DNA of 64,000 nucleotides from CAVQCJ01 sp963771835 (GTDB lineage: Bacteria; Actinomycetota; Actinomycetes; Prado026). Shown one piece after another: positions 1 through 9,257 of the stretch. The stretch covers positions 124,001 to 188,000 of the forward strand of contig CAVYVA010000004.1 of NCBI GenBank assembly GCA_963771835.1, read 5' to 3'. Each line of letters begins with the position of its first letter. Positions within the stretch are counted from its first letter, which is position 1. The notes under the pieces are model-generated. The model did no database searches. It saw only the letters and a program-made list of their open reading frames with translations, and was not told where the DNA came from. Both the position numbers and the translations under genes were made by a program.

Positions 1-306
1 CATCGGACGGGTCGGCCCGCGGGCGTCGCAGACCTCGCCGGCCACGACCATCGCGAACAGGCTGGTGACGACGAACGCGCTGAACGCCCAGGCGTAGTAC
101 GGCAGCCCGTCGAGCTCGGCGACCGCCCGCGGCATCGCGGTGGCGACAGCCATCGCCTCGAAGGCGATCAGCAGGATGACCGAGACCAGCCCGAGCAGCA
201 GCGGTCGGTTGCCGTGCGCGAACAGCCGCGGCGCCGCCTCGGGTGCGGGGGAGCTCACGCCAGCTCCATGGTCGTTCACCGGTTCGGCTGGCGCCTCACC
301 GTTCAC
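1..306 (-). CDS. MFS transporter, N-terminal part (runs off the window)
   Basis: Only the first 102 codons are present; the 3' end lies beyond base 1. A hydrophilic N-terminus of about 30 residues is followed by a first membrane helix ending in MAVATAMPRAVAEL and a second helix beginning YYAWAFSAFVV, a layout typical of major facilitator multidrug-type exporters. I chose the GTG at 306 because its GTGA overlaps the stop of the DUF3039 gene, which implies translational coupling. Later in-frame GTGs (272, near 253) are alternatives. The substrate cannot be judged from this fragment. Confidence 0.7.
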   Translation of the reverse strand, partial: MNGEAPAEPVNDHGAGVSSPAPEAAPRLFAHGNRPLLLGLVSVILLIAFEAMAVATAMPRAVAELDGLPYYAWAFSAFVVTSLFAMVVAGEVCDARGPTRPM

Positions 307-599
307 TTCGCGTCGTCGTCGCCGTCGCCGCCGCCGCCGCCGCGCAGGCTCTCGTAGATCTCCTTGCACTCCGGGCAGACCGGGAAGCGGTCGGGCGCGC
401 GGGTCGGCGTCCACACCTTGCCGCAGAGCGCGACCACCGGCGTGCCGGTGACGGCGCTCTCGACGATCTTCTCCTTGCGGACGTAGTGCGCGAACTTCTC
501 GTGGTCGCCCTCGTCGGTCGGAACCGGACGCGTGAGCTCCTCGAGGATCGTGCCCCCGCCCGTCGTCTCCGGGCCAGTCGGCCCCAGCGGCTCGGTCAT
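303..599 (-). CDS. DUF3039 family protein
   Basis: A 98-aa protein with the actinobacterial DUF3039 core: KFAHYVRKEKIVESAVTG, then VVALCGKVW and FPVCPECKEIYESL. The single Cys of VALCG plus the CPEC pair could form a small metal-binding site; that is inference. The C-terminus is a Gly/Asp-rich tail. Its function is unknown in the family. It overlaps the MFS gene downstream by 4 nt, so the two are probably one transcription unit. Confidence 0.85.
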   Translation of the reverse strand: MTEPLGPTGPETTGGGTILEELTRPVPTDEGDHEKFAHYVRKEKIVESAVTGTPVVALCGKVWTPTRAPDRFPVCPECKEIYESLRGGGGGDGDDDAK

Positions 600-629
600 C
601 GCAGCAGTCTAGGCAGTCCGCGAACGGCC

Positions 630-1226
630 TCAGTTCAGCTCCGGGTCGGCGGTCCAGGTCGCCATCACCGCAAGGGGTGCGAGCGCCCCGCGCTGGCGGC
701 GCAGGACCGAGCGCCACAGCCGCGCCGGCTCCGCGTCGACCAGGTCCCCGGGCTCGCTGTCGACGACGTACCAGAAGCCGCCGTCGACCTCGGCCTCGAG
801 CTGGCCGGGCGCCCAGCCCGCGTAGCCGGCGAACACGCGGACGCCGTCGCTCCACAGGTACGCCTCGTCGGCCGGCACCGTGAACGGCACGACCGCCACC
901 CGCCCGGTCACCGGCCGCAGCTCCTGCGGCGCGGCGCCCGGCTGCGCGAGCGCGACCAGCAGGACGGTGTCGTCCTCGACCGGGCCGCCGGAGAACAGCA
1001 CCGCGGGCTCGGCCACCACCGAGGAGGCGGCCCAGGCCGGCAGCTCCGCGCCGACCGGCACCGGCAGCGGCCGGTTCAGCACCACGCCCAGGGCGCCCGA
1101 GTCCGGGTCGTGCTCGAGGACCAGCACGACCGTCTGCTCGAACTCGGGTCCGACCAGGGCGGGGGTGGCCACCAGCAGGCTCCCGGTCAGCGGCGGTTCG
1201 ACCCGCTCACCGCTGCGCCCGGTCAC
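630..1226 (-). CDS. YqgE/AlgH family protein
   Basis: Conserved UPF0301 (YqgE/AlgH) protein of about 198 aa. The family signature is clear: TGSLLVATPALVGPEFEQTV, then VLEHDPDSGALGVVLNRP, later LFSGGPV and FAGYAGWAPGQLEAEV. The molecular role of the family is not established; it has been linked to regulation in Pseudomonas. An upstream ATG at 1286 would add about 20 residues that look nothing like the family. I chose GTG 1226, with a GGGCGAG just upstream; GTG 1235 is an alternative. Confidence 0.85.
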   Translation of the reverse strand: MTGRSGERVEPPLTGSLLVATPALVGPEFEQTVVLVLEHDPDSGALGVVLNRPLPVPVGAELPAWAASSVVAEPAVLFSGGPVEDDTVLLVALAQPGAAPQELRPVTGRVAVVPFTVPADEAYLWSDGVRVFAGYAGWAPGQLEAEVDGGFWYVVDSEPGDLVDAEPARLWRSVLRRQRGALAPLAVMATWTADPELN

Positions 1227-1305
1227 CTCGCCCACAGTGGCCCACTGTGCACCACCAGGAGCCCCGGCGGAACGCCGATCGCGCAACGCTCCCCTCGCCC
1301 GGCCG

Positions 1306-1485
1306 GCGCTGGTAACCTCCTCGGCGGTCGCAGTACCGAGAACGTGTTCGACCTGGACCCTCCCCGGCGGTCGCCGGAGGGGCCGGGTGCGCTTGGCGGG
1401 GATCTTCTCCTAGGGCACGACGCGGGCAGTACGGCACCGGCGTCCGCGAGGTGCGGGCGTCACACCCCAGCTCCTAGGAGTGGAA
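1306..1485 (+). promoter_or_regulatory. Long 5' leader of the cold-shock gene
   Basis: About 180 nt without a coding signal precede the cold-shock gene. It contains a GC hairpin at about 1359-1383 (CCGGCG-GT-CGCCGG core, flanked by CCTCC/AGGGG) and ends in CTCCTAGGAGTGGAA, where AGGAG is the ribosome site and is also self-complementary. Long structured leaders are common on cold-shock genes, so temperature-sensitive folding is a reasonable inference but is not shown here. Confidence 0.35.
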
Positions 1486-1692
1486 ATGGCCCAGCAGGGC
1501 ACCGTGAAGTGGTTCAACGCCGAGAAGGGCTTCGGCTTCATCGCTGTCGACGGCGGTGGCGCCGACGTCTTCGTGCACTTCTCCGCAATCCAGTCCGACG
1601 GCTACCGCAGCCTGGACGAGGGTCAGCGTGTCGAGTTCGAGGTCGTGCAGGGCCAGAAGGGCCCGCAGGCCGAGCAGGTCCGCGGCATCTGA
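1486..1692 (+). CDS. Cold-shock protein (CspA family)
   Basis: A 68-aa single cold-shock domain, the normal family length. It has the RNP1-type motif KGFGFIAV and RNP2-type motif VFVHFSAI, preceded by GTVKWFNAEK. The family binds single-stranded RNA/DNA and acts as an RNA chaperone in the cytoplasm. ATG 1486 was chosen because AGGAG lies 6-10 nt upstream; the in-frame GTG at 1480 overlaps that site. The gene is monocistronic and ends at a strong terminator. Confidence 0.95.
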   Translation: MAQQGTVKWFNAEKGFGFIAVDGGGADVFVHFSAIQSDGYRSLDEGQRVEFEVVQGQKGPQAEQVRGI

Positions 1693-1712
1693 ACCCACCG
1701 CTCGCCGGTCGA

Positions 1713-1747
1713 ACGCAGCGCCGTCCCCTCTGGGGGCGGCGCTGCGT
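1713..1747 (+). terminator. Hairpin terminator after the cold-shock gene
   Basis: Stem ACGCAGCGCCG pairs with CGGCGCTGCGT and is extended inward by CCCC/GGGG across a short loop. There is no clear T-tract, which is common in high-GC actinobacteria. Confidence 0.75.
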
Positions 1748-1766
1748 CGCGTCTAGGGTGTCCGCT

Positions 1767-2465
1767 GTGCGCGTCCTGCTGATCGCCAACCGAGGCGACG
1801 ACGACCCCGGGTACGTCGGTGCCGCGCTGGTCGCCCGGGGCGCGCGGATCGAACCGGCCCACCGCGACGGCGACGGAGCCGGCCCGCTGCCCGCACCCGG
1901 GTCGTTCGACCTGGTCGTGTCGCTGGGCTCGGACTGGTCGGTGTACTGGCCGCACGTCGCGGCCCACGTGGACCGCGAGGTGGCGCTGCTGCGCGCCGCC
2001 GTCGACGCGGACGTGCCCGTCCTGGGGATCTGCTTCGGCGGGCAGATGCTCGCGCAGGCGCTCGGCGGCACCGTCGAGCGGGCCCCGGAGCCGGAGATCG
2101 GCTGGTTCGGCGTCGACTGCGACGTCCCGGACCTGATCCCGACCGGCCCTTACCTGCAGTGGCACTGGGACCGGTTCACCCCGCCGCCGTCGAGCACCGA
2201 GCTGGCCCGGAACGCGGTGGGCTCGCAAGCGTTCGTGCAGGGCAGCGCGCTCGCGGTGCAGTTCCACCCCGAGGCCACACCGTCGATGCTGCAGCGCTGG
2301 TCGACCGGGGTCACCGGCACCCTCGAGGGCACCTCCGTCGACCCGGCGGACGTCATCGCCGAGGCGCGGCGGCGCGAGCCCGAGGCTCGGGCGCGAGCCG
2401 ACGTGCTGGTCGCGTCGTTCCTGTCCGGGCAGCTGACCGGACGTCCCGTCCCCGTCGGACGCTGA
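1767..2465 (+). CDS. Class I glutamine amidotransferase-like protein
   Basis: A 232-aa stand-alone type-1 glutamine amidotransferase fold. The nucleophile elbow is GICFGGQML (Cys about residue 90), and the His-Glu pair is in VQFHPEAT. The Gly-rich early region VSLGSDWSVYW is typical of GuaA-like stand-alone members. It should release ammonia from glutamine or hydrolyse a gamma-glutamyl substrate; the acceptor is unknown. The start is GTG 1767 just after the terminator. arcA starts 14 nt downstream, so it may be co-transcribed with the arginine genes. Confidence 0.8.
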   Translation: MRVLLIANRGDDDPGYVGAALVARGARIEPAHRDGDGAGPLPAPGSFDLVVSLGSDWSVYWPHVAAHVDREVALLRAAVDADVPVLGICFGGQMLAQALGGTVERAPEPEIGWFGVDCDVPDLIPTGPYLQWHWDRFTPPPSSTELARNAVGSQAFVQGSALAVQFHPEATPSMLQRWSTGVTGTLEGTSVDPADVIAEARRREPEARARADVLVASFLSGQLTGRPVPVGR

Positions 2466-2479
2466 GCCCGGAGGTCGCG

Positions 2480-3709
2480 ATGGCGTTCCACGTTGACTCG
2501 GAGGTGGGCGTCCTCAAGCAGGTCGTCGTGCACCGGCCGGGCCTGGAGCTGTCCCGGCTGACGCCGACCAACGTCGGCGAGCTGCTGTTCGACGACGTGC
2601 TCTGGGCGCAGCGCGCCCGGGAGGAGCACGACGCGTTCGTCGCTGCGCTGCGCGCGCACGGCGCGGTCGTGCACTACTACGCCGACCTGCTCGCGCAGAC
2701 GCTGGGGCTGCCGGCCGCGCGCGACTTCGTGCTCGACCGCACCGCGAACGACCGAACCGTCGGCGCCGCGCTGGTCGGCCCGCTCGGGGAGATGCTGCGC
2801 TCGCTGGACGCCACCACGCTGGCGACGTTCCTGATCGGAGGGATCCTCAAGAAGGACCTGCAGCTGCCGAGGCAGCCGAGCCTGCTGTGGCAGCACCTGG
2901 ACGAGGAGGACTTCGTCCTCACCCCGCTGCCCAACCATCTGTTCCAGCGCGACAACTCCGCGTGGGTGTACGGCAGCCTGTCCGTGCACCCGATGACGAT
3001 GCCGGCGCGCAAGCGCGAGACCGTGCACTCGCAGGCCATCTACAACTTCCACCCGATGTTCGCCGCGGCGCGCGACGGGTTCCGGTTCTCCTACGGCAAC
3101 GACGACGACCCGCACGAGCCGGCGACCTGCGAGGGCGGCGACATCCTGGTCATCGGCAACGGGGCCGTGATGGTCGGCATGGGCGAGCGCACGACCGCCC
3201 AGGGCATCGAGGCGCTGGTGTCCGGATGGTTCGCCGGCGGCGAGGTGGACCGGGTCATCGCTGTCGAGCTGCCGCGGCGCCGGGCGTTCATGCACCTGGA
3301 CACCGCGATGACCATGGTCGACGCCGACACTTTCGTGACCTACCCGTACCTGCCGTCCGAGCTGCGCTCGTTCACGCTGACGCCCGGTGACATCCCGGCC
3401 GAGATCCTGGTCGAGCAGAACGACGACCTGTGGAAGGCGGTCGCGACCGCGCTGGACGTCGACTCGGTCCGGGTGCTGTCGGCAGCGCAGGACGTCCGCT
3501 CGGCCGAGCGCGAGCAGTGGGACGACGGCAACAACTTCCTCGCGCTGGCACCCGGGGTGATCGTGGGGTACGAACGGAACACCACCACGAACACGTACCT
3601 GCGCAAGAACGGCATCGAGATCGTCGCCGTCTCCGGCAGCGAGCTCGGCCGCGGCCGCGGCGGTCCGCGCTGCATGACCTGTCCCATCGAACGAGACGGG
3701 GTCCGATGA
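2480..3709 (+). CDS. arcA: Arginine deiminase
   Basis: A 409-aa cytoplasmic enzyme converting L-arginine to citrulline plus ammonia, the first step of the arginine deiminase pathway. Family motifs in order: LFQRDNSAWVYG, CEGGDILVIG, MHLDTAMTMVD, and the C-terminal catalytic Cys in RCMTCPIER. ATG 2480 follows GGAGGTCG. Its stop overlaps the arcB start (ATGA), so the two are translationally coupled. No carbamate kinase (arcC) or arginine/ornithine antiporter (arcD) is in the window. Confidence 0.95.
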   Translation: MAFHVDSEVGVLKQVVVHRPGLELSRLTPTNVGELLFDDVLWAQRAREEHDAFVAALRAHGAVVHYYADLLAQTLGLPAARDFVLDRTANDRTVGAALVGPLGEMLRSLDATTLATFLIGGILKKDLQLPRQPSLLWQHLDEEDFVLTPLPNHLFQRDNSAWVYGSLSVHPMTMPARKRETVHSQAIYNFHPMFAAARDGFRFSYGNDDDPHEPATCEGGDILVIGNGAVMVGMGERTTAQGIEALVSGWFAGGEVDRVIAVELPRRRAFMHLDTAMTMVDADTFVTYPYLPSELRSFTLTPGDIPAEILVEQNDDLWKAVATALDVDSVRVLSAAQDVRSAEREQWDDGNNFLALAPGVIVGYERNTTTNTYLRKNGIEIVAVSGSELGRGRGGPRCMTCPIERDGVR

Positions 3710-4713
3710 CGATCGACCTGCACGGCCGGGACTTCCTCAAGGAGCTGGACTTCAGCCGGGAGGAGCTCCAGCACCTGCTCGACCTGTCCGCGCAGCTCAA
3801 GCTCGAGCGCCGGCAGCGCACCGAGGAGCAGCGGATGCGCGGACGGTCGGTGGCGCTGATCTTCGAGAAGACGTCGACGCGGACGCGGTGCGCGTTCGAG
3901 GTGGCGGCGTACGACCAGGGGGCGCACGTCACGTACCTCGACCCGAGCTCCTCCCAGCTCGGCCACAAGGAGTCGGCCGCGGACACCGCCCGGGTCCTGG
4001 ACCGGATGTTCCACGCGATCGAGTTCCGGGGGAAGGCGCAGGCCACCGTCGAGGAGCTCGCCGCGCACTCGTCGGTGCCGGTCTACAACGGGCTGACCGA
4101 CGAGTGGCACCCCACCCAGATGCTCGCCGACTTCCTCACGATGGCCGAGCACTCCGGCGGGCGGCCGCTGTCCGAGGTCTCGTACTGCTTCCTCGGCGAC
4201 GGACGGTTCAACATGGGCTGCTCGCTGCTGGTGACGGGCGCGATCATGGGCTCGGACGTGCGGATCTGCGCCCCGCGCGACCTGTGGCCGGGCAAAGACG
4301 TCCTTGACGCCGCGCACGAGCGGGCGGCCGGCTCCGGTGCCCGCATCACCGTCACCGAGGACCTGGACGAGGGCCTGCGCGGTGCGACCTTCGTGCACAC
4401 GGACGTGTGGGTCTCGATGGGCGAGCCGAAGGAGGTCTGGGACTCCCGGGTCCGCGACCTGCTGCCGTACCAGGTCAACCGTGCAGCCCTCGAGCGCACC
4501 GGTGACCCCGACGCGAAGTTCATGCACTGCCTGCCCGCGTTCCACGACACGCGGACGGTCGTCGGCCAGCAGGTCGCCGCCAGCACCGGTCTGGACGGCG
4601 GGCTGGAGGTCACCGACGAGGTGTTCGCCTCGACCGCGAACATCGCCTTCGACCAGGCGGAGAACCGTCTGCACACCATCAAGGCCGTGATGGTCGCCAC
4701 CATCGGCGACTGA
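3706..4713 (+). CDS. arcB: Ornithine carbamoyltransferase (catabolic context)
   Basis: A 335-aa carbamoyltransferase. The carbamoyl-phosphate loop is EKTSTRTRCAFE, followed by NGLTDEWHPTQMLADF, FLGDGRFNMGCSLL, and the ornithine-site MHCLPAFHDT. It interconverts citrulline/phosphate and ornithine/carbamoyl phosphate. Sequence alone does not prove catabolic use. The 4-nt overlap with arcA makes the arginine deiminase pathway the likely setting, and that is why I use arcB rather than argF. Confidence 0.93.
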   Translation: MTIDLHGRDFLKELDFSREELQHLLDLSAQLKLERRQRTEEQRMRGRSVALIFEKTSTRTRCAFEVAAYDQGAHVTYLDPSSSQLGHKESAADTARVLDRMFHAIEFRGKAQATVEELAAHSSVPVYNGLTDEWHPTQMLADFLTMAEHSGGRPLSEVSYCFLGDGRFNMGCSLLVTGAIMGSDVRICAPRDLWPGKDVLDAAHERAAGSGARITVTEDLDEGLRGATFVHTDVWVSMGEPKEVWDSRVRDLLPYQVNRAALERTGDPDAKFMHCLPAFHDTRTVVGQQVAASTGLDGGLEVTDEVFASTANIAFDQAENRLHTIKAVMVATIGD

Positions 4714-4731
4714 CCCTGCACCCCGCCCCGG

Positions 4732-4777
4732 CGTTGCATACGGATTGGGGGTCATGACCCCCAATCCGTATGCAACG
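4732..4777. repeat. Perfect 46-bp palindrome between convergent genes
   Basis: Two 23-nt arms match perfectly with no loop, centred between 4754 and 4755. The left arm begins CGTTGCATACGG and the centre is GGGGGTCATGACCCCC. It sits between the 3' ends of arcB and the DUF4349 gene, so a bidirectional terminator is the simplest role. Perfect symmetry with a relatively A/T-rich outer arm is unusual here, and a dispersed repeat or protein-binding site is possible. Confidence 0.85.
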
Positions 4778-4807
4778 AGGGGCTCGCTCGGTGGGTGGCG
4801 TGGCGGG

Positions 4808-5845
4808 TCAGGCGGTCGCGGGCGGGGCGTCCGCGGACGGGCCCGGGTCCGGGCCGGCGCCGCGGGTCCGGCGTCGCGCCAGCCACCCGAACAGCAGGAC
4901 GAAAGGCGCCAGCAGCAGGGCGAAGGGCAGCACGGCCCCGACCGCCGTGAGCAGCCAGGTCCCGGACACCGCGAACGCGTGCCAGCCCTTGGACAGGCCG
5001 GCGCCGAAGCCGGTCGACGGCGCAGGCTTGACGACCGCGGCCGCAGCCGTCGGGCCGACGATGGTGGCCGTCACGGTCGCCAGCGCCGTCTGGTCCGCGA
5101 GCTTGGCCGCCTGGCCCTGGAGCGACTCCAGGTCCGCCTGACGCCTCGTCAGCTCGCCCTCGATCTGGACGACCTGGCCGAGCGTCGTCGCGCGGGCCAT
5201 CAACGCCGAGACCCGGGCGACGCTCGCCTTCTGCGCGTTGATCCTGGCCTGCACGTCGACGACCTGGCCGGTGACGTCGTCGGCGCTCTGCTCCTCGTTG
5301 AGCAGGGTCCCGAGGGCGCGCAGCTGGGTCAGCAGGGCCGGCAGCCGGTCGGACGGGACGCGCAGCGTGAGCACGGCCTCGGCCTTGGCCGGGTGGTCCG
5401 GCTGAGCCTGCGTGTCCTCGCCGGCCACGAACCCGCCCTGGGCGGTGGCGAGCGCGGACGCGCGTGCCGATGCGGCCAGGACGTCGGGCACCCGCACGCT
5501 CAACGTCGCGGTCCGCACGATCGACCGGTCGGCCAGCGACAACCCGGTGAGCCCTGTTGCGGGCGCCTTCTCCGGTGTGACCGCGCGGCTGGTGGCATCG
5601 GTCGTCCCGGCCGCCGCTGCCGCCCCGACGGGCGAGCCGTCGCTCCCGCCTGCCTGGGTGGTCGCCGGCTGCGGTGCCGGCACCGCCATGCCGCCGCCCG
5701 GCGAGCTCGTCGGCTGGTCCGCGCCCGAGCAACCCGCCAGGACGAGCGCAACGAGCAGGGCGCCGGCCCCGGTGGTCACCACGACGCGGCGCCCGACGCC
5801 GCCGGTCCTGCGAGTGCCCGTCCCGTGCTCTGGTCGACCGCTCAT
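4808..5845 (-). CDS. DUF4349 domain lipoprotein
   Basis: A 345-aa protein with an N-terminal lipoprotein signal ending in LVLAGCS (lipobox Cys about residue 39). A Pro/Ala/Gly linker follows, then the DUF4349 region from about SLADRSIVRTATLSVRVPD through a predicted coiled-coil segment (VSALMARATTLGQVVQIEGE). One membrane helix (LLTAVGAVLPFALLLAPF) and a short basic tail close it. So it is a membrane-anchored extracytoplasmic protein, function unknown. ATG 5845 was preferred to the ORF extension to 5887 because the signal peptide then has a normal length. Confidence 0.85.
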   Translation of the reverse strand: MSGRPEHGTGTRRTGGVGRRVVVTTGAGALLVALVLAGCSGADQPTSSPGGGMAVPAPQPATTQAGGSDGSPVGAAAAAGTTDATSRAVTPEKAPATGLTGLSLADRSIVRTATLSVRVPDVLAASARASALATAQGGFVAGEDTQAQPDHPAKAEAVLTLRVPSDRLPALLTQLRALGTLLNEEQSADDVTGQVVDVQARINAQKASVARVSALMARATTLGQVVQIEGELTRRQADLESLQGQAAKLADQTALATVTATIVGPTAAAAVVKPAPSTGFGAGLSKGWHAFAVSGTWLLTAVGAVLPFALLLAPFVLLFGWLARRRTRGAGPDPGPSADAPPATA

Positions 5846-6006
5846 GTCAGGCCCCTTTGCGAACGTAGGACCGGTCCGCCGATGCATCCCGGCAGCGCTG
5901 GGACGTGATCACCACCGACCCGGTTCCCGCGGGCCGCCGCGCCTTGTCCGAACCGAGACCTGGGCGCGGCAGCATGGAGGCAGGCAGCAGGACGGGTTGA
6001 GGAGCG

Positions 6007-7233
6007 ATGGGTACGGGAGCGGGCACGGAGGCCGGGCTCGGGCGTGGCACCGAGACCGGTGGGCGACGCGGCCTACGAGGCTGGGTCCGGGCGCAGGGCG
6101 ACCGGTTCGCGGACCGCGCGGTGGAGGGCCTCTACGAGTCGGTCCGGGCGAACCCGGAGTCGGCGACCGGCCCCGGGGCCGCCTCGGTCGCAGCTGCGGT
6201 GATCGCGTCCTGCGTGCACCTGGTGACGCTCGCCCTGGTGGTCCTGGCCGGTTTCGTGCTGGTCGAGACCCCCTTCCGCGGCCTCGGCGTCGTCGCGGCA
6301 GTGCTGCTGCTGGCGGCCGCCTGGCTGACCCGGCCGAGGCCCGGCCGGGCACCGGAGGGGGTGCGCTGGGTCGAGGCTCCGCAGACGGTGGACCTGGTGG
6401 CGCGGGTCGCCCAGGCGGCCGGCGCACCGGCGCCGGACCGCGTCGGCTTCGACGAGCGGCTGAACGCCTCCTACTCCGTCGTCGGCTGGCGGCGCGAGCG
6501 GGTGCTGGTCATCGGGCTGCCGCTGTGGGACGCGCTGCCCGCGCAGCAACGGGTGGCCCTGCTGGGGCACGAGCTCGGGCACGCGGCGGCCAAGGACAGC
6601 CGGCACCTGCTGCTGGTCAGCACTGCGCTGGAGGCGCTGCAGGAGTGGATGCTCGTGTGCCGGTACGAGACGTCGGCGGCGGCCGAGCTGCGGCGCGGCA
6701 CGCTGCTGCGCGGCGACCCGTTCCTGCTCGGGCTGGGCGAGATGTTCACCCGCTGGCTGCTCGCGATCGTCGGGCTGCTGCCGGCGGCGACGTACGGGCT
6801 GCTGCTCGTGGTGACCCAGCGGCAGTCGCAGCGGGCCGAGTACGGCGCGGACGTCGCCGGGACCCGCGTCGCCGGGCGCACGGCGATGACCGGGGCGCTG
6901 TCGACGCTGATGGAGACCGACGCCCTGGACCTGGCGATGCGGCGGACGGTGATGGGCGCGGACCGCGGCGACGTGCTCGCCGCCGTGCGCGCGGAGAGCC
7001 GACAGCTGGCCGGGTCGGGCTGGCCGACCCGGCGGAACCGGCACCGGAACGGCCCCTACGACTCGCACCCGCCCGACGACCTGCGCCGGGCCCTCGTCGC
7101 GACCCTGCCCGAGCTACCCCCGGCCGTGGTGCTCGACCCGGTCAGCGCGCACTCGATGGACGCCGAGCTCGACCCTCTCCGCGAGTGGGTCAACCGGCGG
7201 GTCTACGACCGTTTCCACGTGCGCCGCGGCTGA
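6007..7233 (+). CDS. M48 family membrane zinc metallopeptidase
   Basis: A 408-aa protein. The zinc motif HELGHAAAKDS (HExxH) lies near residue 195, and the downstream third-ligand region is AEYGADVAG. Hydrophobic segments before it (IASCVHLVTLALVVLAGFVL, LGVVAAVLLLAAAWL) and after it (LLAIVGLLPAATYGLLLVV) place it in the membrane, as in HtpX/Ste24-like proteases that clip membrane proteins. ATG 6007 follows GAGGAGCG. The gene stands alone, convergent with pckG. Confidence 0.88.
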   Translation: MGTGAGTEAGLGRGTETGGRRGLRGWVRAQGDRFADRAVEGLYESVRANPESATGPGAASVAAAVIASCVHLVTLALVVLAGFVLVETPFRGLGVVAAVLLLAAAWLTRPRPGRAPEGVRWVEAPQTVDLVARVAQAAGAPAPDRVGFDERLNASYSVVGWRRERVLVIGLPLWDALPAQQRVALLGHELGHAAAKDSRHLLLVSTALEALQEWMLVCRYETSAAAELRRGTLLRGDPFLLGLGEMFTRWLLAIVGLLPAATYGLLLVVTQRQSQRAEYGADVAGTRVAGRTAMTGALSTLMETDALDLAMRRTVMGADRGDVLAAVRAESRQLAGSGWPTRRNRHRNGPYDSHPPDDLRRALVATLPELPPAVVLDPVSAHSMDAELDPLREWVNRRVYDRFHVRRG

Positions 7234-7253
7234 CGTCCGCGAACGTGCGCCGG

Positions 7254-9072
7254 TCAGGCGTCGGACAGGCGGGCGCGCAGCTGGTCCAGCTCGTCGGTGA
7301 GCGCCGCAGGCAGGTGCGTCGCCGAACTTCTGGAAGTACTCCTCGGTCAGGTCCGCCTCGACCCGCCAGCTGTCCACGTTCACGGCGAACAGCTCGGCCA
7401 CCTGCTGGTCGGTCGAGACCCAGCCCGGTGAGGTTCAGCGCACCCGGTGACGGCTGCAGGCCCAGCGGGGTCTTCACCGCGTCGGCCTTGCCCTCGATCC
7501 GGCGGATCACCCACTCGACGACCCGGCTGTTCTCGCCGAACCCGGGCCACAGGAACCGGCCGTCGGAGTCCTTGCGGAACCAGTTCACCTGGAAGATCCG
7601 CGGCAGCTTGTCCGGAACCGTGGCCTTGCCGACGTCGAGCCAGTGGCCCCAGTAGTCGGCCATGTTGTAGCCGCAGAACGGGAGCATCGCGAACGGGTCG
7701 CGGCGCAGCGCACCGACCGTGCCCTCGGCCGCGGCCGTCTGCTCGGAGGACACCGTCGCCCCGATGAACACGCCGTGCTGCCAGTCGAAGGACTCGTTCA
7801 CCAAGCGGGACGTTGGTGGCGCGGCGGCCGCCGAACAGGATCGCGTCGATCGGCACGCCGGCCGGGTCCTCCCAGCTGTCGGCGATCGACGGGCACTGCG
7901 CGGCCGGTGCGGTGAACCGGCTGTTCGGGTGCGAGGACGGCTCCGGCGACTCCGGCGTCCAGTCCCGGCCCTTCCAGTCGATCAGGTGCGCGGGCGGCGT
8001 CGTCGGTGAGCCCCTCCCACCAGATGTCGCCGTCGTCGGTGAGCGCGACGTTGGTGAAGATGCAGTTGGCGTACAGCGTGGCCACGGCGTTCGCGTTGGT
8101 CTTCGGCCCGGTGCCGGGGGCGACGCCGAAGAAGCCCGCCTCGGGGTTGATCGCGTGCAGGCGGCCGTCCGCCGCGTACCGCATCCAGGCGATGTCGTCG
8201 CCGACGGTCTCGACCTTCCAGCCGGGCACTGTCGGCTCGAGCATCGCGAGGTTGGTCTTGCCGCAGGCGCTCGGGAAGGCCGCCGCCAGGTGCCGCACGT
8301 CGCCCTCGGGGGACGTGAGCTTGAGGATCAGCATGTGCTCGGCCAGCCAGCCCTCGTCGCGGGCCATCACGCTGGCGATGCGCAGCGCGAAGCACTTCTT
8401 GCCGAGCAGCGCGTTGCCGCCGTAGCCGGAGCCGTACGACCAGATCTCCCGGGTCTCCGGGAAGTGCACGATGTACTTGGTGTCGCTGCACGGCCAGGAC
8501 AGGTCCGGGGCGCCGTCGACGAGCGGGTGGCCGACCGAGTGCAGGGCCGGGACGAAGTCGCCGGTCTCCTCGATCAGGCGCAGCGCGGCGGTGCCCATCC
8601 GGGTCATGATCCGCATGTTCACCACGACGTACGGGGAGTCGGTGACCTCGACGCCCAGCTGCGAGATCGGTGAGCCGAGCGGGCCCATCGAGAACGGGAC
8701 GACGTACATCGTGCGGCCGCGCATGGAACCGGCGAACAGCTCCCGGAGCTCGGCCCGCATCAGCGACGGCTCGCGCCAGTTGTTGGTCGGCCCGGCATCC
8801 TCCTCGCGCTCGGAGCAGATGAAGGTGCGGTCCTCGACCCGGGCGACGTCGCTGGGGTTGGACCTGGCCAGGAACGAGTTCGGCCGCAGGTCGGGGTTCA
8901 GCCGGACGAACGTGCCCCCGTCGACCAGCAGCTGGGTGAGACGCTCCCACTCCTGCGGCGAGCCGTCGCTCCACTCGACGCGGTCGGGCTGGGTCAGGGC
9001 GGCGACCTCGGCCACCCAGGTCAGCAGCTTGGCGTTCGTGGTGGGCGCTTCGTCGAGCCCTGGGACCGTCAT
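7254..9072 (-). CDS. pckG: Phosphoenolpyruvate carboxykinase (GTP), with four +1 frame errors
   Basis: This enzyme makes PEP from oxaloacetate and GTP (gluconeogenesis). The N-terminal 360 codons are clean, with FPSACGKTNLAML (P-loop-like with catalytic Cys), SYGSGYGGNALLGKKC and GFFGVAPGTG. The rest is recovered only by removing one extra base at each of about 7993, 7803, 7420 and 7317. That joins DAILFGGRRATNVP, WQHGVFIGATVSSEQTAA, FCGYNMADYWGHWL and the C-terminus AELFAVNVDSW...LSDA. After correction the protein is about 604 aa, the usual size. Four insertions in a conserved single-copy enzyme point to sequencing error, not decay. Confidence 0.9.
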
Positions 9073-9257
9073 CGCGGGTCATCCCTCTGCAGGAGTCGGA
9101 TCCGTGATCCGGGCCGGATCAGTTGGCCTCAGGGTGCCCTAACCAGCCCGCCGTCGGCCACCCCGCCGCCCGGGATGCGCCCGACGCGCTGACCGGTGTG
9201 ATCAACCGCACAGGAGCGGTCACGGACGGTGTACCGGCCAGGTCCGGGTACGGGGGC

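Noticed and set aside
243..2465. A 740-aa plus-strand frame reaching the amidotransferase stop
   Set aside because: Only the part from GTG 1767 resembles a protein family; the rest runs antisense to YqgE and DUF3039 and through the cold-shock gene.
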